Source: JBAXTE01 sp964653595 (GTDB taxonomy: Bacteria > Bacteroidota > Bacteroidia > Bacteroidales > WCHB1-69). From it: 59,502 nt of DNA. Location of the stretch: NCBI GenBank assembly GCA_964653595.1, contig CAZZHH010000020.1:1-59502 (forward strand), in the 5' to 3' direction. The position numbers were made by a program, and so were the translations under genes. Under the pieces are notes generated by a model. That model made no database searches. It saw nothing but the letters and a program-made list of their open reading frames with translations, and had not been told where the DNA came from. Positions 16,409 to 25,972 of the stretch are shown piece by piece (positions within the stretch are counted from its first letter, which is position 1; every line of letters starts with the position of its first letter).

Positions 16409-19400
16409 ACATCCATTACGGCAAATGCATCAAGTGCAACAGTTTGTCCTGGCGGAAGTGTTACCTATCAATATTCCACGAGCAGTGGAGGCTATTGCTT
16501 AGGAGCAAATACTTGGGAATATCAGTGGGAAAACACCTCTGGTGGCGTTGTGAGATCATGGAGTACTACTGCTAATTTTACAACTACTCTGACTTCATCA
16601 ACAACGTATCGTTTAAGAATGCGCTGCAGTGGATGCACGAGCTCTACTTTCTTAAGCAACGATGTTACAGTAAATGTATATTCTGTTTCTTCCACTACCC
16701 CAACCCTTTCTTCTCCTGCAAATAATAGTAATGTTTTAAATCCTTCCGTTTCACTCACTTGGAGTGGCAGTTTGGGAAATCACCCAAGTTCGAGATATGA
16801 AGTACAGGTAAACGGAGGAGCCTGGACATCAACAGGGACAACGGCTTCGTATTCAGCAACATTGAATGTTGGAGCAAACACGTGGAGAGTTAGATATTAC
16901 GATGGATGTAGTGGCTTATATTATACTACATCTTCTAATACAATATACTATACACCAAACAACTATTGTGGAAATATTGATCATGGTGGCAACAATTGGA
17001 CAATAAGCACAAACACAACCGTATCAGGGAACCATATCAACATTGGTACATTTACCATCAATAATGGCATTACAGCTACCGTAGATGCAACATGTCACTA
17101 TTTTAACGTTGAGGCAAATGTAGTTCAAGTTATAGGCAATATAAATGGAGATGGTGCTGGCAATATTGGAGGGACTGGTGGTGCGGGAGGAATAGAGGCT
17201 TTTAACAGTCCAGACAACTATTGCAATGGAGGATACGGAGGCAAAGGTGGTCTTGCTGGTCAAGGAACTGGTGGTGGAAATGCAGGATCAAACGGAGGAA
17301 ATGCGACATGTATAGACCAAATTTGTGGTGGATTTTTCTGTTCAGGCAATAAAGATGGACATGATGGTGGGGGTGCTGGTGGTGCTGGTGGTGCTGGTGG
17401 TTCTTATGGTGGACAAGGTGCATCAGGAGCAATATCAGCAAGTGGATCTACCGGCGGAGGGGCAACTGGAGGGACTTATGCTCTTGGAGGCTCAGTTGCT
17501 TCTACATACGGAACATCCTCTGGAACCGATATAAATTGGGGTTCTGGAGGCGGTGGAGCCGGAGGTGGTGGAGGCGCATGGAATAATGGGAACCCAGGCG
17601 GAAATGGAGGAGCTGGCGGTGGTCAAGTCTCCCTAAAAGCTGCATCCACTTTAACTCTTTCAGGCACAATATCTTGTAATGGGAATAACGGAAGTGCAGG
17701 TGGTAATGCGAGTGGTAACTCCACTGACAATGCTTATGATTGCACTGCTTCTGGGTACAATGGATGTTCCATTTGCCCTCAAGAAAGCTACGACTATGCA
17801 GGTGGTGCAGGTGGTGGTGCAGGTGGTGGATCTGGTGGAGGAATATTAATTCAATCCTGCGGAACGATGAGCTTTACTGGCAACCTTTCCGCTAATGGTG
17901 GAGCAGGCGGTGGAGCTGCACTGCCAAACACAAACTATGGTGCTTGTTTTGATTGGGCTCGAGGCGGAGCAGGTGGCGGCGGTGGCCGAATTAAAATCTT
18001 TAGAAATCCATGTGAGTCAAATACCATAACAGGAACTACCAATTGTTCTGGTGGTGCTGGAGGTGCAAGTTCAGATGGTCACATAGGAAATAGTGGTAAT
18101 GCCGGGACAACTCAAACAGCATTAAATCACCCATCCTACCAAGCATTAAATGCAGGATCCATAGGTTCTGCGCAAACTGTTTGTACTGGAGCAGATTTAG
18201 CAGCATTTACAAACACAGTTTCTCCCTCTGGAGGAAATTGTGCTCAAACATATACTTATCAATGGATGAAATGTACCTCAGGATGTGGTTCTGCACCCAC
18301 AAATTACACAGATATTGCAGGTGCTAATTCCATCGCATTTAATGAAGGCATTATCACTCAAACTACTTATTATGTTCGCAAAGTTACTTCCGGAAATTGT
18401 ACTGCTTACACTCCTAGCGTTATCGCAACTGTTGTTCCAGACCCTGTTGCTCCTACGGCAACAAAATCTCCTAATACAGCATCCGTTTGTGAAGGTCAGG
18501 TTCTTACCCTCATTAACCCGACAGACAATGGTGGTGGCACTGGAAGTTGTCAAATCAATTATCGATCGAGCACTACCATTGCAGGACTTGCATCTGCTGG
18601 ATGGTCAACAACTATACCTTCTACTACCGCCGTACCGGGCAACTTTTATATTGAAATGCAGAAAGTCTGTTCTGGCTCAGGATGTGATGTGTCGCCCATA
18701 ACCCAATATTCTTGGATTGTAAACAGCAATTCTATTGCGCCAACATCTATTACAGGAACCTCTACCATCTGTTCTGGCAATTCTACTTCACTCACAGTGA
18801 ATGGAGGTAGTTTGGGTACAGGAGCTAGTTGGAAATGGTATTCTGGATCATGTGGAGGCACTTCTGTTGGTACAGGCACATCAATAACAGTGAGTCCTAC
18901 TACAAATACAACCTATTATGTTCGTGCCGAAGGCACATGTAATAATACAGCATGTGTTAGTTACAACGTTACTGTAAACAGTTTATCCACAAATGCAACT
19001 AACATCACAGTTACAAATAATAATACATGCAACACTACTTCTAAAACATTGACTTTAGTGGGAGGTAGTTTGGGTACAGGTGCCAGTTGGAAATGGTATT
19101 CCGGATCGTGTGGAGGAGTGTATGAAGGCACTGGGACTTCGATATCTGTAAACCCATCTTCAACCACTACCTATTATGTTCGAGCCGAGGGCACTTGTAA
19201 CACATCCACATGTGCTAGTGTTGTTGTTACAGTATTGTCAGCTCCTACAAATGATTTATGCGTAAATGCTACTTCGATAGGTTCTCTTCCTTACTCTAGT
19301 GGATTACAAACAAACATTTGTGCCACAAACGATTCGCCACCTGTAGGTGCTAGCTCTTGTGGTAATCATGATAATAATGTTTGGTATAAATTTATAGGTA

Positions 19401-21220
19401 CAGGAAATCAAATAAATATTAGCACGTGTGATATTACCACCAACTTCGACACCGAACTTCATCTTTACACTGGAAGCTGTGGGTCATTTACAGAAGTCAA
19501 TTGTAACGATGATGGATTTGATATAGGCTGTAATTCTGGCAAGTCGAGTTTAACCTTTTGCAGTACAAATGGGGTAACATATTATATTTCTTTAGGAAGT
19601 TATCAATTATCTGGGGCTACTGGAAATTATACATTAACAGTCTCCGAGAAAAATATTGGACCAGCAACTATTACTCCAAGTAACAATTGTGGCGATGGAT
19701 CGGTGACATTGTCTGCAAATGTAGGCTTGAATGCAGATGTTGTAGAATTTTCAATAGACGGTGGAACAACCATAGCATTTTCAGATGCAACTATTCCTTA
19801 CCAATACACAACCTCAACGTATACGGCACCTAATGCTATTACGGTACATGTGAGATCTAAAAACAGCTCCACTGGTTGTGTTGGATCATGGACGAATTCT
19901 GTAATAGCAAACTTCTATCAACTTCCTTCACTTACGGTTCAACCTCTTTGCAATAATCCAACAGCAAGGCGAATAGAATTGTTTGCAAGTGGCGGTTCTA
20001 ACATTTACACAAACTTTGAACAACAATCTCCTTCTGTTTCTCACGCTTCCAATATTTTTGCAGTACCTTTTAATACATCCAGAAACTTTAGGGTTACCGA
20101 CAGTAGAGGTTGTTCTTCAACATGGTTAAATTATACTTCTCCTACAGGACCTTCACAAATATCAGGAGTTGCAAACGGTAATTGTATTGTAAGAGGACAG
20201 AATGATTGGTGGCATATTACAGATGTATCTAATCAAGTAATATTATCGATCCAGGATAACTCCAACAATCTGGGAGCTGTAAATGCATGGAGTTATATCG
20301 AACCATCCACTACGTATTACAATAGCACCTATTATCTAAAACGACACTTTAAAATCACTTCAGAAAATGCGCCAACAACTAATGTGAAAGCTAGGTTTTA
20401 TTTTACCGACACAGAGCTTAATGAGCTAATCGTAAATTCAAAATTAAATCAAAACAGCACTGACGATGTAAATGGACTATCTGATTTAAAAGTTACCAGA
20501 TACTCTGGAATAAATGAAGATAATAGCTATTCTAACAATGATTTTGGATGTACGCCTTGTTTTACGGTTTATTCACCCACTACTGGTTCTGCAACTGACT
20601 TAGGAATTGAGACAAAATACGTAGAAGTAACGATGTCTGGATTTAGTGAAGACTGGATACATGGAGGAGTGAACACATCCTCTATATTGCCAATAGAATT
20701 AGTTTCATTGGATGTGCAATGTATAAAAAATGATGCTCTAATTAGATGGGTAACTGCGTCGGAAATCAACAATAGTCACTTTATCATAGAACGTAGTACT
20801 GATGGAATTCACTATACTTCCATAACTCAAATTCCAGGAAGTGGAAATAGTAACAATTGGATAGAATACAGCTACATCGATGATCAAAAGCCAAATGGAA
20901 TAGTATATTACCGTTTAACTCAAGTAGATTTTGACGGTACAACGCATGTATTTGAACCAAAATCTCTTGCATGTGATATGAACACTAAACTTCAGGTAAT
21001 TCCAAATCCATTTACAGATAAAATCTCTATTCTAGGCTTGTCAAATGAAGACGTAATTATTGAAATATTCAATGGAAATGGTGCAAAAATTTACAATCAT
21101 TCTATCAATCAATCTACAAGTTCAAATTTAGATATGAGCTTTTTAAAACCAGGTATTTATCTTTTAAAGATTCTAGATAAAAAAGGCAAATCAGAACAGT
21201 TTAAGCTCATTCGAAATTAG
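16409..21220 (+). CDS. Giant T9SS adhesin 1, main C-terminal piece
   Basis: About 1,600 codons. In order: Ig-like domains; a glycine-rich region at about 17150-18060 with many GGAGG runs and interspersed Cys; further Ig-like modules including two near copies with SLGTGASWKWYSGSCGG (18800-19230); a PPC-like domain (CGNHDNNVWYKFIGTGNQ, about 19250-19650); a module of about 270 residues shared with adhesin 2 (WWHITDVSN, LKVTRYSG, EDWIHGG); and a T9SS type A sorting domain (VIPNPFTDKISI through PGIYLLKIL). No enzymatic motif was seen. It is probably a surface adhesin. As written it lacks a start, because the gene is broken at 15559 and 16408. Confidence 0.85.
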   Translation, partial: TSITANASSATVCPGGSVTYQYSTSSGGYCLGANTWEYQWENTSGGVVRSWSTTANFTTTLTSSTTYRLRMRCSGCTSSTFLSNDVTVNVYSVSSTTPTLSSPANNSNVLNPSVSLTWSGSLGNHPSSRYEVQVNGGAWTSTGTTASYSATLNVGANTWRVRYYDGCSGLYYTTSSNTIYYTPNNYCGNIDHGGNNWTISTNTTVSGNHINIGTFTINNGITATVDATCHYFNVEANVVQVIGNINGDGAGNIGGTGGAGGIEAFNSPDNYCNGGYGGKGGLAGQGTGGGNAGSNGGNATCIDQICGGFFCSGNKDGHDGGGAGGAGGAGGSYGGQGASGAISASGSTGGGATGGTYALGGSVASTYGTSSGTDINWGSGGGGAGGGGGAWNNGNPGGNGGAGGGQVSLKAASTLTLSGTISCNGNNGSAGGNASGNSTDNAYDCTASGYNGCSICPQESYDYAGGAGGGAGGGSGGGILIQSCGTMSFTGNLSANGGAGGGAALPNTNYGACFDWARGGAGGGGGRIKIFRNPCESNTITGTTNCSGGAGGASSDGHIGNSGNAGTTQTALNHPSYQALNAGSIGSAQTVCTGADLAAFTNTVSPSGGNCAQTYTYQWMKCTSGCGSAPTNYTDIAGANSIAFNEGIITQTTYYVRKVTSGNCTAYTPSVIATVVPDPVAPTATKSPNTASVCEGQVLTLINPTDNGGGTGSCQINYRSSTTIAGLASAGWSTTIPSTTAVPGNFYIEMQKVCSGSGCDVSPITQYSWIVNSNSIAPTSITGTSTICSGNSTSLTVNGGSLGTGASWKWYSGSCGGTSVGTGTSITVSPTTNTTYYVRAEGTCNNTACVSYNVTVNSLSTNATNITVTNNNTCNTTSKTLTLVGGSLGTGASWKWYSGSCGGVYEGTGTSISVNPSSTTTYYVRAEGTCNTSTCASVVVTVLSAPTNDLCVNATSIGSLPYSSGLQTNICATNDSPPVGASSCGNHDNNVWYKFIGTGNQINISTCDITTNFDTELHLYTGSCGSFTEVNCNDDGFDIGCNSGKSSLTFCSTNGVTYYISLGSYQLSGATGNYTLTVSEKNIGPATITPSNNCGDGSVTLSANVGLNADVVEFSIDGGTTIAFSDATIPYQYTTSTYTAPNAITVHVRSKNSSTGCVGSWTNSVIANFYQLPSLTVQPLCNNPTARRIELFASGGSNIYTNFEQQSPSVSHASNIFAVPFNTSRNFRVTDSRGCSSTWLNYTSPTGPSQISGVANGNCIVRGQNDWWHITDVSNQVILSIQDNSNNLGAVNAWSYIEPSTTYYNSTYYLKRHFKITSENAPTTNVKARFYFTDTELNELIVNSKLNQNSTDDVNGLSDLKVTRYSGINEDNSYSNNDFGCTPCFTVYSPTTGSATDLGIETKYVEVTMSGFSEDWIHGGVNTSSILPIELVSLDVQCIKNDALIRWVTASEINNSHFIIERSTDGIHYTSITQIPGSGNSNNWIEYSYIDDQKPNGIVYYRLTQVDFDGTTHVFEPKSLACDMNTKLQVIPNPFTDKISILGLSNEDVIIEIFNGNGAKIYNHSINQSTSSNLDMSFLKPGIYLLKILDKKGKSEQFKLIRN

Positions 21221-21230
21221 TCAAATTCAT

Positions 21231-21266
21231 AAAAAATGCTCTAATTTAAGTAGAGCATTTTTTTTT
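21231..21266. terminator. Intrinsic terminator after adhesin 1
   Basis: AAAAAATGCTCTA (21231-21243) pairs with TAGAGCATTTTTT (from 21251) around a 7-nt loop, followed by more T. It serves adhesin 1 and, read on the other strand, the converging oxidoreductase gene. Confidence 0.9.
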
Positions 21267-21299
21267 AATGATGCTAAGATTGGTCACCGAAAAATTGAC

Positions 21300-24218
21300 T
21301 TATTTTAATAATGCATCATACAAAATTTCCACAGGATGATAGGCTGTTTTTTCAGCTCCGTCTTTGATCTGATGGCGGCAACTGGTTCCTGTGGCGGTGA
21401 TTAACGTGCTTGAATCCGCATTTCGGACGGCTGGTAGCAAGACCATCTCGCCGACTTTCATCGAGGTTTTGTAGTGTTCTTTTTCGAATCCGAAAGCGCC
21501 GGCCATTCCACAGCAACCCGATTTGATCTCTTCTACGTGATAGTTAATCGGAATCTGCATCATGATTTTGGTTGGCGTGGTGGATGACAGCGCTTTTTGG
21601 TAACAGTGGCCGTGAAACAGAATGCTTTTCTCCTCCTTTGAAAACCGTGATGCGTCAATGTTTCCCTTTTGGAACTCCGAAGCGATGAACTCGTCCATCA
21701 GGAAACTGTTTCGACCGATGAGTTTGGCGTCGTTTACCAAGTGGCTAGGCACTAGTTCGGGGTATTCATCTCTAAACGAAAGGATTCCCGATGGTTCGAT
21801 CCCGAGAAGCGGGGTCTCGTCATTGATCAGCTCTTTGAAAATGAGCACGTTTTTAGTCGCCAAGTTGCGCGCTTTGCGAACCAACCCTTTGGAAAGATAA
21901 GTACGGCCGCTGAAACCATGGTTCACGATGTTGACTTCGTAGTTGAGTGCCGTCAGCAGTTTCACCGCTTTGATACCAATAACCGTGTCGTTGATGTCGG
22001 TGAACTCGTCAGCAAACAGATAGACGCGTTTAATCGGGTTTTCAATGGGTTTTAAATGTTTTTTGCACCAATTGCGCAAAGTGATTTTGTAGACCGTTGG
22101 AATGCTCCGTTTTGGTGCAAATCCGAGCGATTTTTTCAGAATGTACCCAGTAAACGGGTTGGTGGCGAAAAAGTTGAAAATATGTGGCATATAGGAACCC
22201 AATACGTTGATGTATGGGAAGTTGCCAATCATGAATGACCGCAGCGGAACATGGTGTGCATCGTAATAGTGTTGCAGAAATTCCGCCTTAAACTTGGTGA
22301 TGTCTACGTTCGAGGGACATTCCGCCTTGCAGGCTTTGCAGCTCAGGCACAAGTCAAGGACTTCATAGATCTCTTTGTGGTCGAACGGATTTTTCTTGGG
22401 GGAGTTGGTTAGAAATTCCCGCAAGATGTTCGCCCGGGCACGGGTTGCGTTCTTTTCGTCCAATGTAGCTTGGTACGAAGGACACATGGCACCACCCGCC
22501 AGAATGGTTTTGCGGCAGTCGCCGGAGCCGTTGCATTTTTCGATGGCTCTGAGCAGTCCACCAGTAGTGGAAAAATCGAAAATGGTGTCAATTTCACGGG
22601 TGGGTTTGCCTAGTTCATAGCGCAGAAATGCGTTCATAGGGGGTGTGTCGGTAATTTTACCTGGGTTGAATATCCCTTTTGGGTCCCACTGCTTTTTCAG
22701 CTCTTTGAAAGCGGCATAAACCACGTCGCCCAACATCAACGGGATGAACTCGCCACGGAGACGGCCATCACCATGTTCGCCACTGAGAGAGCCGTGATAC
22801 CTTTTAACCAACTTCGCCGATTCCAGCGCGATGGTGTGGAACATCTCCACATCCGCCGGATTTTTAAGGTTTAGGACCGGGCGCAGATGGATCTCACCGG
22901 TGCCGATGTGGGCATGATATACGCAACTCAGGCGATATTTTTTTAAAATCAGGTCGAATTCTTTAATGTATTGCGGCAGTACTTGAGGGTTCACGGCCGT
23001 GTCCTCGATCACGGGGACGGGTTTGGCGTCGCCGGGCATATTGGAAAGGATGCCCAGACCAGCTTTGCGAAGATCCCACACTTTGCGCATGTCGGATCCA
23101 GTGATGAGCGGGAAATGGGTTCCCAGATCTGCCCTGCGTGCATCGGATTCTAGTTGGGTGCACTTTTCACGGAGTATTTCTTCCGACTCTTCCGCAAAAT
23201 CGACGATAACGATAGCGCCGGGATCACCTTCTACGAAGAAACGGTTTTTGCTCTGTTCTATGTTGTCGCGGGTAAGCTGTAGGATTTCGTTGTCCATCAG
23301 TTCCACAGCCTGTGGTTTGTATTTGAGTGCGATGAGGTTCACGTTCAGGGCGTCCATCACGGTGTTGGTGTGAATGCAAAGCAGTCCCTTATGTTTGGGA
23401 GGAAAAGGAGAAAGATTTACCTTGATTTCGGTGATAAAACAGAGCGTCCCTTCCGAACCCGCAATCAGTTCGCAGAAGTTGAATTTCTTGTCGGTGGCGG
23501 AGAAAACGCAGCTGTTGAAAAGCTCGTCTAGGGCATAACCGTTGTTTCGACGACGCAATTGTGGGTCAGGAAACTGGATTTTAATCTCCTCTTGCAATAT
23601 TTTGTCTTCCAGTAATTGCTTGAGTCCTAGGTAGAGTTCACCTTCGGCAGATTGCAACGTCAGTTTTTGGTCAAACTCCTCTTTGGTGAGCGGGCCGAAT
23701 TCCACTTCGCTGTTGTCGTGCAAATTGGCCTTGATGGAGAGGATGTGGTCGCGGGTGCTCCCGTATATGAGCGAATTGGCGCCGCACGAGTTGTTGCCCA
23801 CCATGCCAGCGATCATGCAGCGGTTGGAAGTGGAGGTTTCGGGGGCGAAAAAGAGTTCGTGTTTGGCCACCACCCGGTTGAGTTCGTCGCGGATCACACC
23901 CGGTTGCACGATGGCGTAGCGCTCCTCGGCGTTGATTTCGATGATCTTGGTTAAATGGCGCGACACGTCCACGATCAGCCCTTTGCCCACCACCTGGCCG
24001 GCCAGCGAAGTGCCCGCGGTGCGGGGAATCAGCGGGATGTTTTGGGAGGAACAAAACCTGATGATGGTGTGGATATCCCGATTGTCCACCGGAAAGGCCA
24101 CTGCCAGTGGTTCCTCGCGGTATGCCGAAGCATCGGTGGCGTACATCAACGTATGGAGCGAATCGGTCTTTAATTCCCCTTTCATTGCCTGTTGCAGGTC
24201 GTAAAATGTCTGTTTCAT
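21300..24218 (-). CDS. FAD-linked and Fe-S oxidoreductase (D-lactate/2-hydroxyacid dehydrogenase type)
   Basis: 972 residues fusing a GlcD-like FAD oxidase to a GlpC-like iron-sulfur domain. The N-terminal PCMH-type FAD domain has PRTAGTSLAGQ (about 64-74) and GNNSCGANS. The C-terminal FAD-oxidase domain contains HIGTGEIHLRP and SGEHGDG. Fe-S ligands follow: CNGSGDC near 563 and CLSCKACKAECPS near 625. A CCG motif in GCCGMAGAFG lies near 903. The likely reaction is oxidation of D-lactate or a related 2-hydroxyacid, passing electrons to the respiratory chain. The ATG at 24218 is chosen because the upstream GTG (24260) precedes the -7 element. The gene is clearly GC-richer than its surroundings, suggesting a different origin. 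Confidence 0.88.
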   Translation of the reverse strand: MKQTFYDLQQAMKGELKTDSLHTLMYATDASAYREEPLAVAFPVDNRDIHTIIRFCSSQNIPLIPRTAGTSLAGQVVGKGLIVDVSRHLTKIIEINAEERYAIVQPGVIRDELNRVVAKHELFFAPETSTSNRCMIAGMVGNNSCGANSLIYGSTRDHILSIKANLHDNSEVEFGPLTKEEFDQKLTLQSAEGELYLGLKQLLEDKILQEEIKIQFPDPQLRRRNNGYALDELFNSCVFSATDKKFNFCELIAGSEGTLCFITEIKVNLSPFPPKHKGLLCIHTNTVMDALNVNLIALKYKPQAVELMDNEILQLTRDNIEQSKNRFFVEGDPGAIVIVDFAEESEEILREKCTQLESDARRADLGTHFPLITGSDMRKVWDLRKAGLGILSNMPGDAKPVPVIEDTAVNPQVLPQYIKEFDLILKKYRLSCVYHAHIGTGEIHLRPVLNLKNPADVEMFHTIALESAKLVKRYHGSLSGEHGDGRLRGEFIPLMLGDVVYAAFKELKKQWDPKGIFNPGKITDTPPMNAFLRYELGKPTREIDTIFDFSTTGGLLRAIEKCNGSGDCRKTILAGGAMCPSYQATLDEKNATRARANILREFLTNSPKKNPFDHKEIYEVLDLCLSCKACKAECPSNVDITKFKAEFLQHYYDAHHVPLRSFMIGNFPYINVLGSYMPHIFNFFATNPFTGYILKKSLGFAPKRSIPTVYKITLRNWCKKHLKPIENPIKRVYLFADEFTDINDTVIGIKAVKLLTALNYEVNIVNHGFSGRTYLSKGLVRKARNLATKNVLIFKELINDETPLLGIEPSGILSFRDEYPELVPSHLVNDAKLIGRNSFLMDEFIASEFQKGNIDASRFSKEEKSILFHGHCYQKALSSTTPTKIMMQIPINYHVEEIKSGCCGMAGAFGFEKEHYKTSMKVGEMVLLPAVRNADSSTLITATGTSCRHQIKDGAEKTAYHPVEILYDALLK

Positions 24219-24237
24219 TTGCCCTTGATATTTGGTG

Positions 24238-24271
24238 CAAAGGTACGGATTATTTACCACTTAGCCACAAA
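24238..24271 (-). promoter_or_regulatory. Promoter of the FAD/Fe-S oxidoreductase gene
   Basis: On the minus strand TTTG (24268-24271), a 22-nt spacer and TACCTTTG (24238-24245). The -7 box is exact and the spacer slightly long. The -33 box lies inside the dispersed repeat at 24262-24318, so the repeat may have supplied part of the promoter. Confidence 0.6.
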
Positions 24272-24318
24272 GGCACGAAGACACAAAATTAATGAAGGGG
24301 ACTCATTGGGTTCATTTC
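24262..24318. repeat. Dispersed repeat, copy A
   Basis: TAGCCACAAAGGCAC, followed by GAAGACAC, AAAATTA and GGGGAC. A related copy is at 25879-25925. This kind of CACGAAGGCACGAAG sequence is known as an interspersed repeat in many bacterial genomes. Here the two copies flank the AraC and VOC genes. Confidence 0.55.
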
Positions 24319-24348
24319 TGAATGTCAAAATAATAATTCTTACTCCAC

Positions 24349-25155
24349 TCAAAAGTAATCCGAGTAAGGTGTTTCGCATTCGGAAAAGTATTGTTTGGGG
24401 GTGATGCCCGAGAACTCTTTGAATTCGTTGTTCATGTGTGATTGGTCGTAGTAGCCGCAGCGGTAGGCCAGTGAGGTGAGGTTTTCGAGTGGGTGTTGCT
24501 GGTAGGCGAAAAGAGTGTATTGAAACCGGATGATTTTCAGGTATTGTTTGGGGGTGAGTCCCACCATTTTTTTGAACATCCGTTCGTGCTGTTTGCGGCT
24601 CAAACAAGACTCATCAGCTAGCAGTTGAGGTGTAATCCCACCATTTGAGTCGTTGATCAGTTGGATGTTGTGAACCATACGTTTCCACTCGTATTCAGTT
24701 TTTCGGGAGAGCTGTTTGAGAAGAAATTGTTCAATTCGGTTTATCCTCTGTTGGAGTGTTTTCAAATGGCAAAGCTGTTCCTCCAAGTCGCGGGATACAT
24801 TCCCGATTATTTCGCTTAAATCGATGTTTTCGTTAGAAAGGTCATTCAAGGGTAGATCGAAAAAGAGTCCAGCGCTGTGCGGGAAAAACTGAATAGTGAG
24901 CATTTCGGTCTTTCCAGTGGGCAGGACGTCGAAAAATCCGGTTTTTTGTCCGCTCAAAATGGTTCTTGATTGTAAGTCGCTATGTTGTTTAATCATTTGA
25001 AGGCGATCGCTAAAATGGAAGGTCAGTTCCACATATCCGTTTGGGACTACCCGTTGCAACTGCCCGACACCTTCGGCGGCATCCATTTCCAAAAACCAAT
25101 AGTGCCTGATAAACAAGGCCAATGGCGCAGAAGGCTGAATGAAACGATAAAACAT
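24349..25155 (-). CDS. AraC family transcriptional regulator
   Basis: 268-residue DNA-binding regulator. The N-terminal part (1-150: FIRHYWFLEMDA, VVPNGYVELTFHF) fits the DUF6597-type ligand-sensing domain common in Bacteroidota AraC regulators. The C-terminal AraC double helix-turn-helix spans about 165-258, with LADESCLSRKQHERMFKKM for the first helix-turn-helix and YRCGYYDQSHMNNEFKEFSG for the second. It is on the same strand as the oxidoreductase and about 130 nt upstream of it, so it may regulate that gene or itself. Ends in TGA. The ligand is unknown. Confidence 0.88.
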   Translation of the reverse strand: MFYRFIQPSAPLALFIRHYWFLEMDAAEGVGQLQRVVPNGYVELTFHFSDRLQMIKQHSDLQSRTILSGQKTGFFDVLPTGKTEMLTIQFFPHSAGLFFDLPLNDLSNENIDLSEIIGNVSRDLEEQLCHLKTLQQRINRIEQFLLKQLSRKTEYEWKRMVHNIQLINDSNGGITPQLLADESCLSRKQHERMFKKMVGLTPKQYLKIIRFQYTLFAYQQHPLENLTSLAYRCGYYDQSHMNNEFKEFSGITPKQYFSECETPYSDYF

Positions 25156-25330
25156 AGATTTGTTATTAAATTTGAAATGTGTTGACTTTGATTCTACAAA
25201 GGTTAGTCGGGATAATGAGAATTAAGAAGACAATACTTCAGATGTTTAAGTATAAACTTTTGACTACCAAAGATAAATAATAAATCATTTTTATTTGACA
25301 ATAGTTTAACATCAATTCTTAAGTGCTTTT

Positions 25331-25385
25331 CATACCGAGATTATCGAAGTGTTCATTGACTAATGCTTCGATAATACTCAGCATG
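25331..25385. repeat. Palindromic interspersed repeat
   Basis: ATTATCGAAG (25340-25349) pairs perfectly with CTTCGATAAT (25366-25375). The pairing extends outward as CATnnnGAG with a one-base bulge, and the loop holds CATT-GACT-AATG. It lies in the 255-bp gap 25156-25410 between the VOC and AraC genes. The arm ending CTCAGCATGACA resembles the CTTCGACTnnGCTCAGCATGACA repeat that is widespread in Bacteroidota. Probably a non-coding mobile repeat. Confidence 0.65.
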
Positions 25386-25410
25386 ACAGTTTAGAATAAA
25401 TCCACCAAAA

Positions 25411-25767
25411 TTAATAACCGTATAAACTCAACCTATTTCCTTCTGTATCAGTAAAATGGGCGAACCAGCCACGACCTTCTGCTTCGATTTTAGTTTTTGG
25501 TTGGGTGATTTTGCCTCCATTTATTTCCACTTTTTTCATCCATCTGTCTAAATCTTTACCCGCATTTAGGCTCACTAACACTCCGTCCATTGATGGTTTG
25601 TAATCTGGGGAATAAAAAATTGCACCTGCGTCATTTGGCAGACAGGCCATCTTCTCTATGCCACAATCGATCTTTTCGAGATGGATACCAAGCAGGTTGT
25701 TGTAAAAGTTGACAGCTCGATCGAAATCCGTTGAGGGTATCTCCACCCAATAAAAAATGTTTTTCAT
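25411..25767 (-). CDS. VOC (glyoxalase/bleomycin resistance-like) family protein
   Basis: 118-residue single VOC domain: FYWVEIPSTDFDRAVNFYNNLLG at the start (two segments), GAIFYSPDYKPS in the middle, and GRGWFAHFTDTEGNRLSLY at the end, which carries the metal-ligand Glu of these folds. Family members are metal-dependent lyases, dioxygenases or binding proteins; the substrate cannot be read here. The ATG at 25767 is chosen over a TTG at 25797, which sits inside the -7 element. Confidence 0.85.
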   Translation of the reverse strand: MKNIFYWVEIPSTDFDRAVNFYNNLLGIHLEKIDCGIEKMACLPNDAGAIFYSPDYKPSMDGVLVSLNAGKDLDRWMKKVEINGGKITQPKTKIEAEGRGWFAHFTDTEGNRLSLYGY

Positions 25768-25794
25768 ACGTTTGATTTTTTTTGATTTACGATG

Positions 25795-25802
25795 CAAAAT
25801 TA
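25795..25802 (-). promoter_or_regulatory. -7 element for the VOC gene
   Basis: TAATTTTG on the minus strand matches TAnnTTTG, 27 nt before the ATG at 25767. Only a weak TTTT is present at the -33 position. Confidence 0.5.
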
Positions 25803-25878
25803 GACCAACGGAAACTCTTAAAATTGGAAAAAACAGACATCTTTGTTGAATGGATGGGTAATTTGTGATTTAAATCCC

Positions 25879-25925
25879 TAGCCACGAAGGCACAAAATTA
25901 TCAAAGGGACACTATTTGAGTGTTC
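25879..25925. repeat. Dispersed repeat, copy B
   Basis: TAGCCACGAAGGCAC, then AAAATTATCAAAGGGAC. It matches copy A (24262-24318) at the core, with an 8-nt gap and drift after that. It lies in the gap between the VOC and DUF3795 genes. Confidence 0.55.
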
Positions 25926-25972
25926 TAGGTGATTTTAAGTATTCCATTTGGCTAGTATTGAAGTATTTCAGA

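Noticed and set aside
23652..24240. Several long overlapping frames over the oxidoreductase gene
   Set aside because: GC-rich coding DNA produces long shadow frames; only the minus-strand frame has family motifs.
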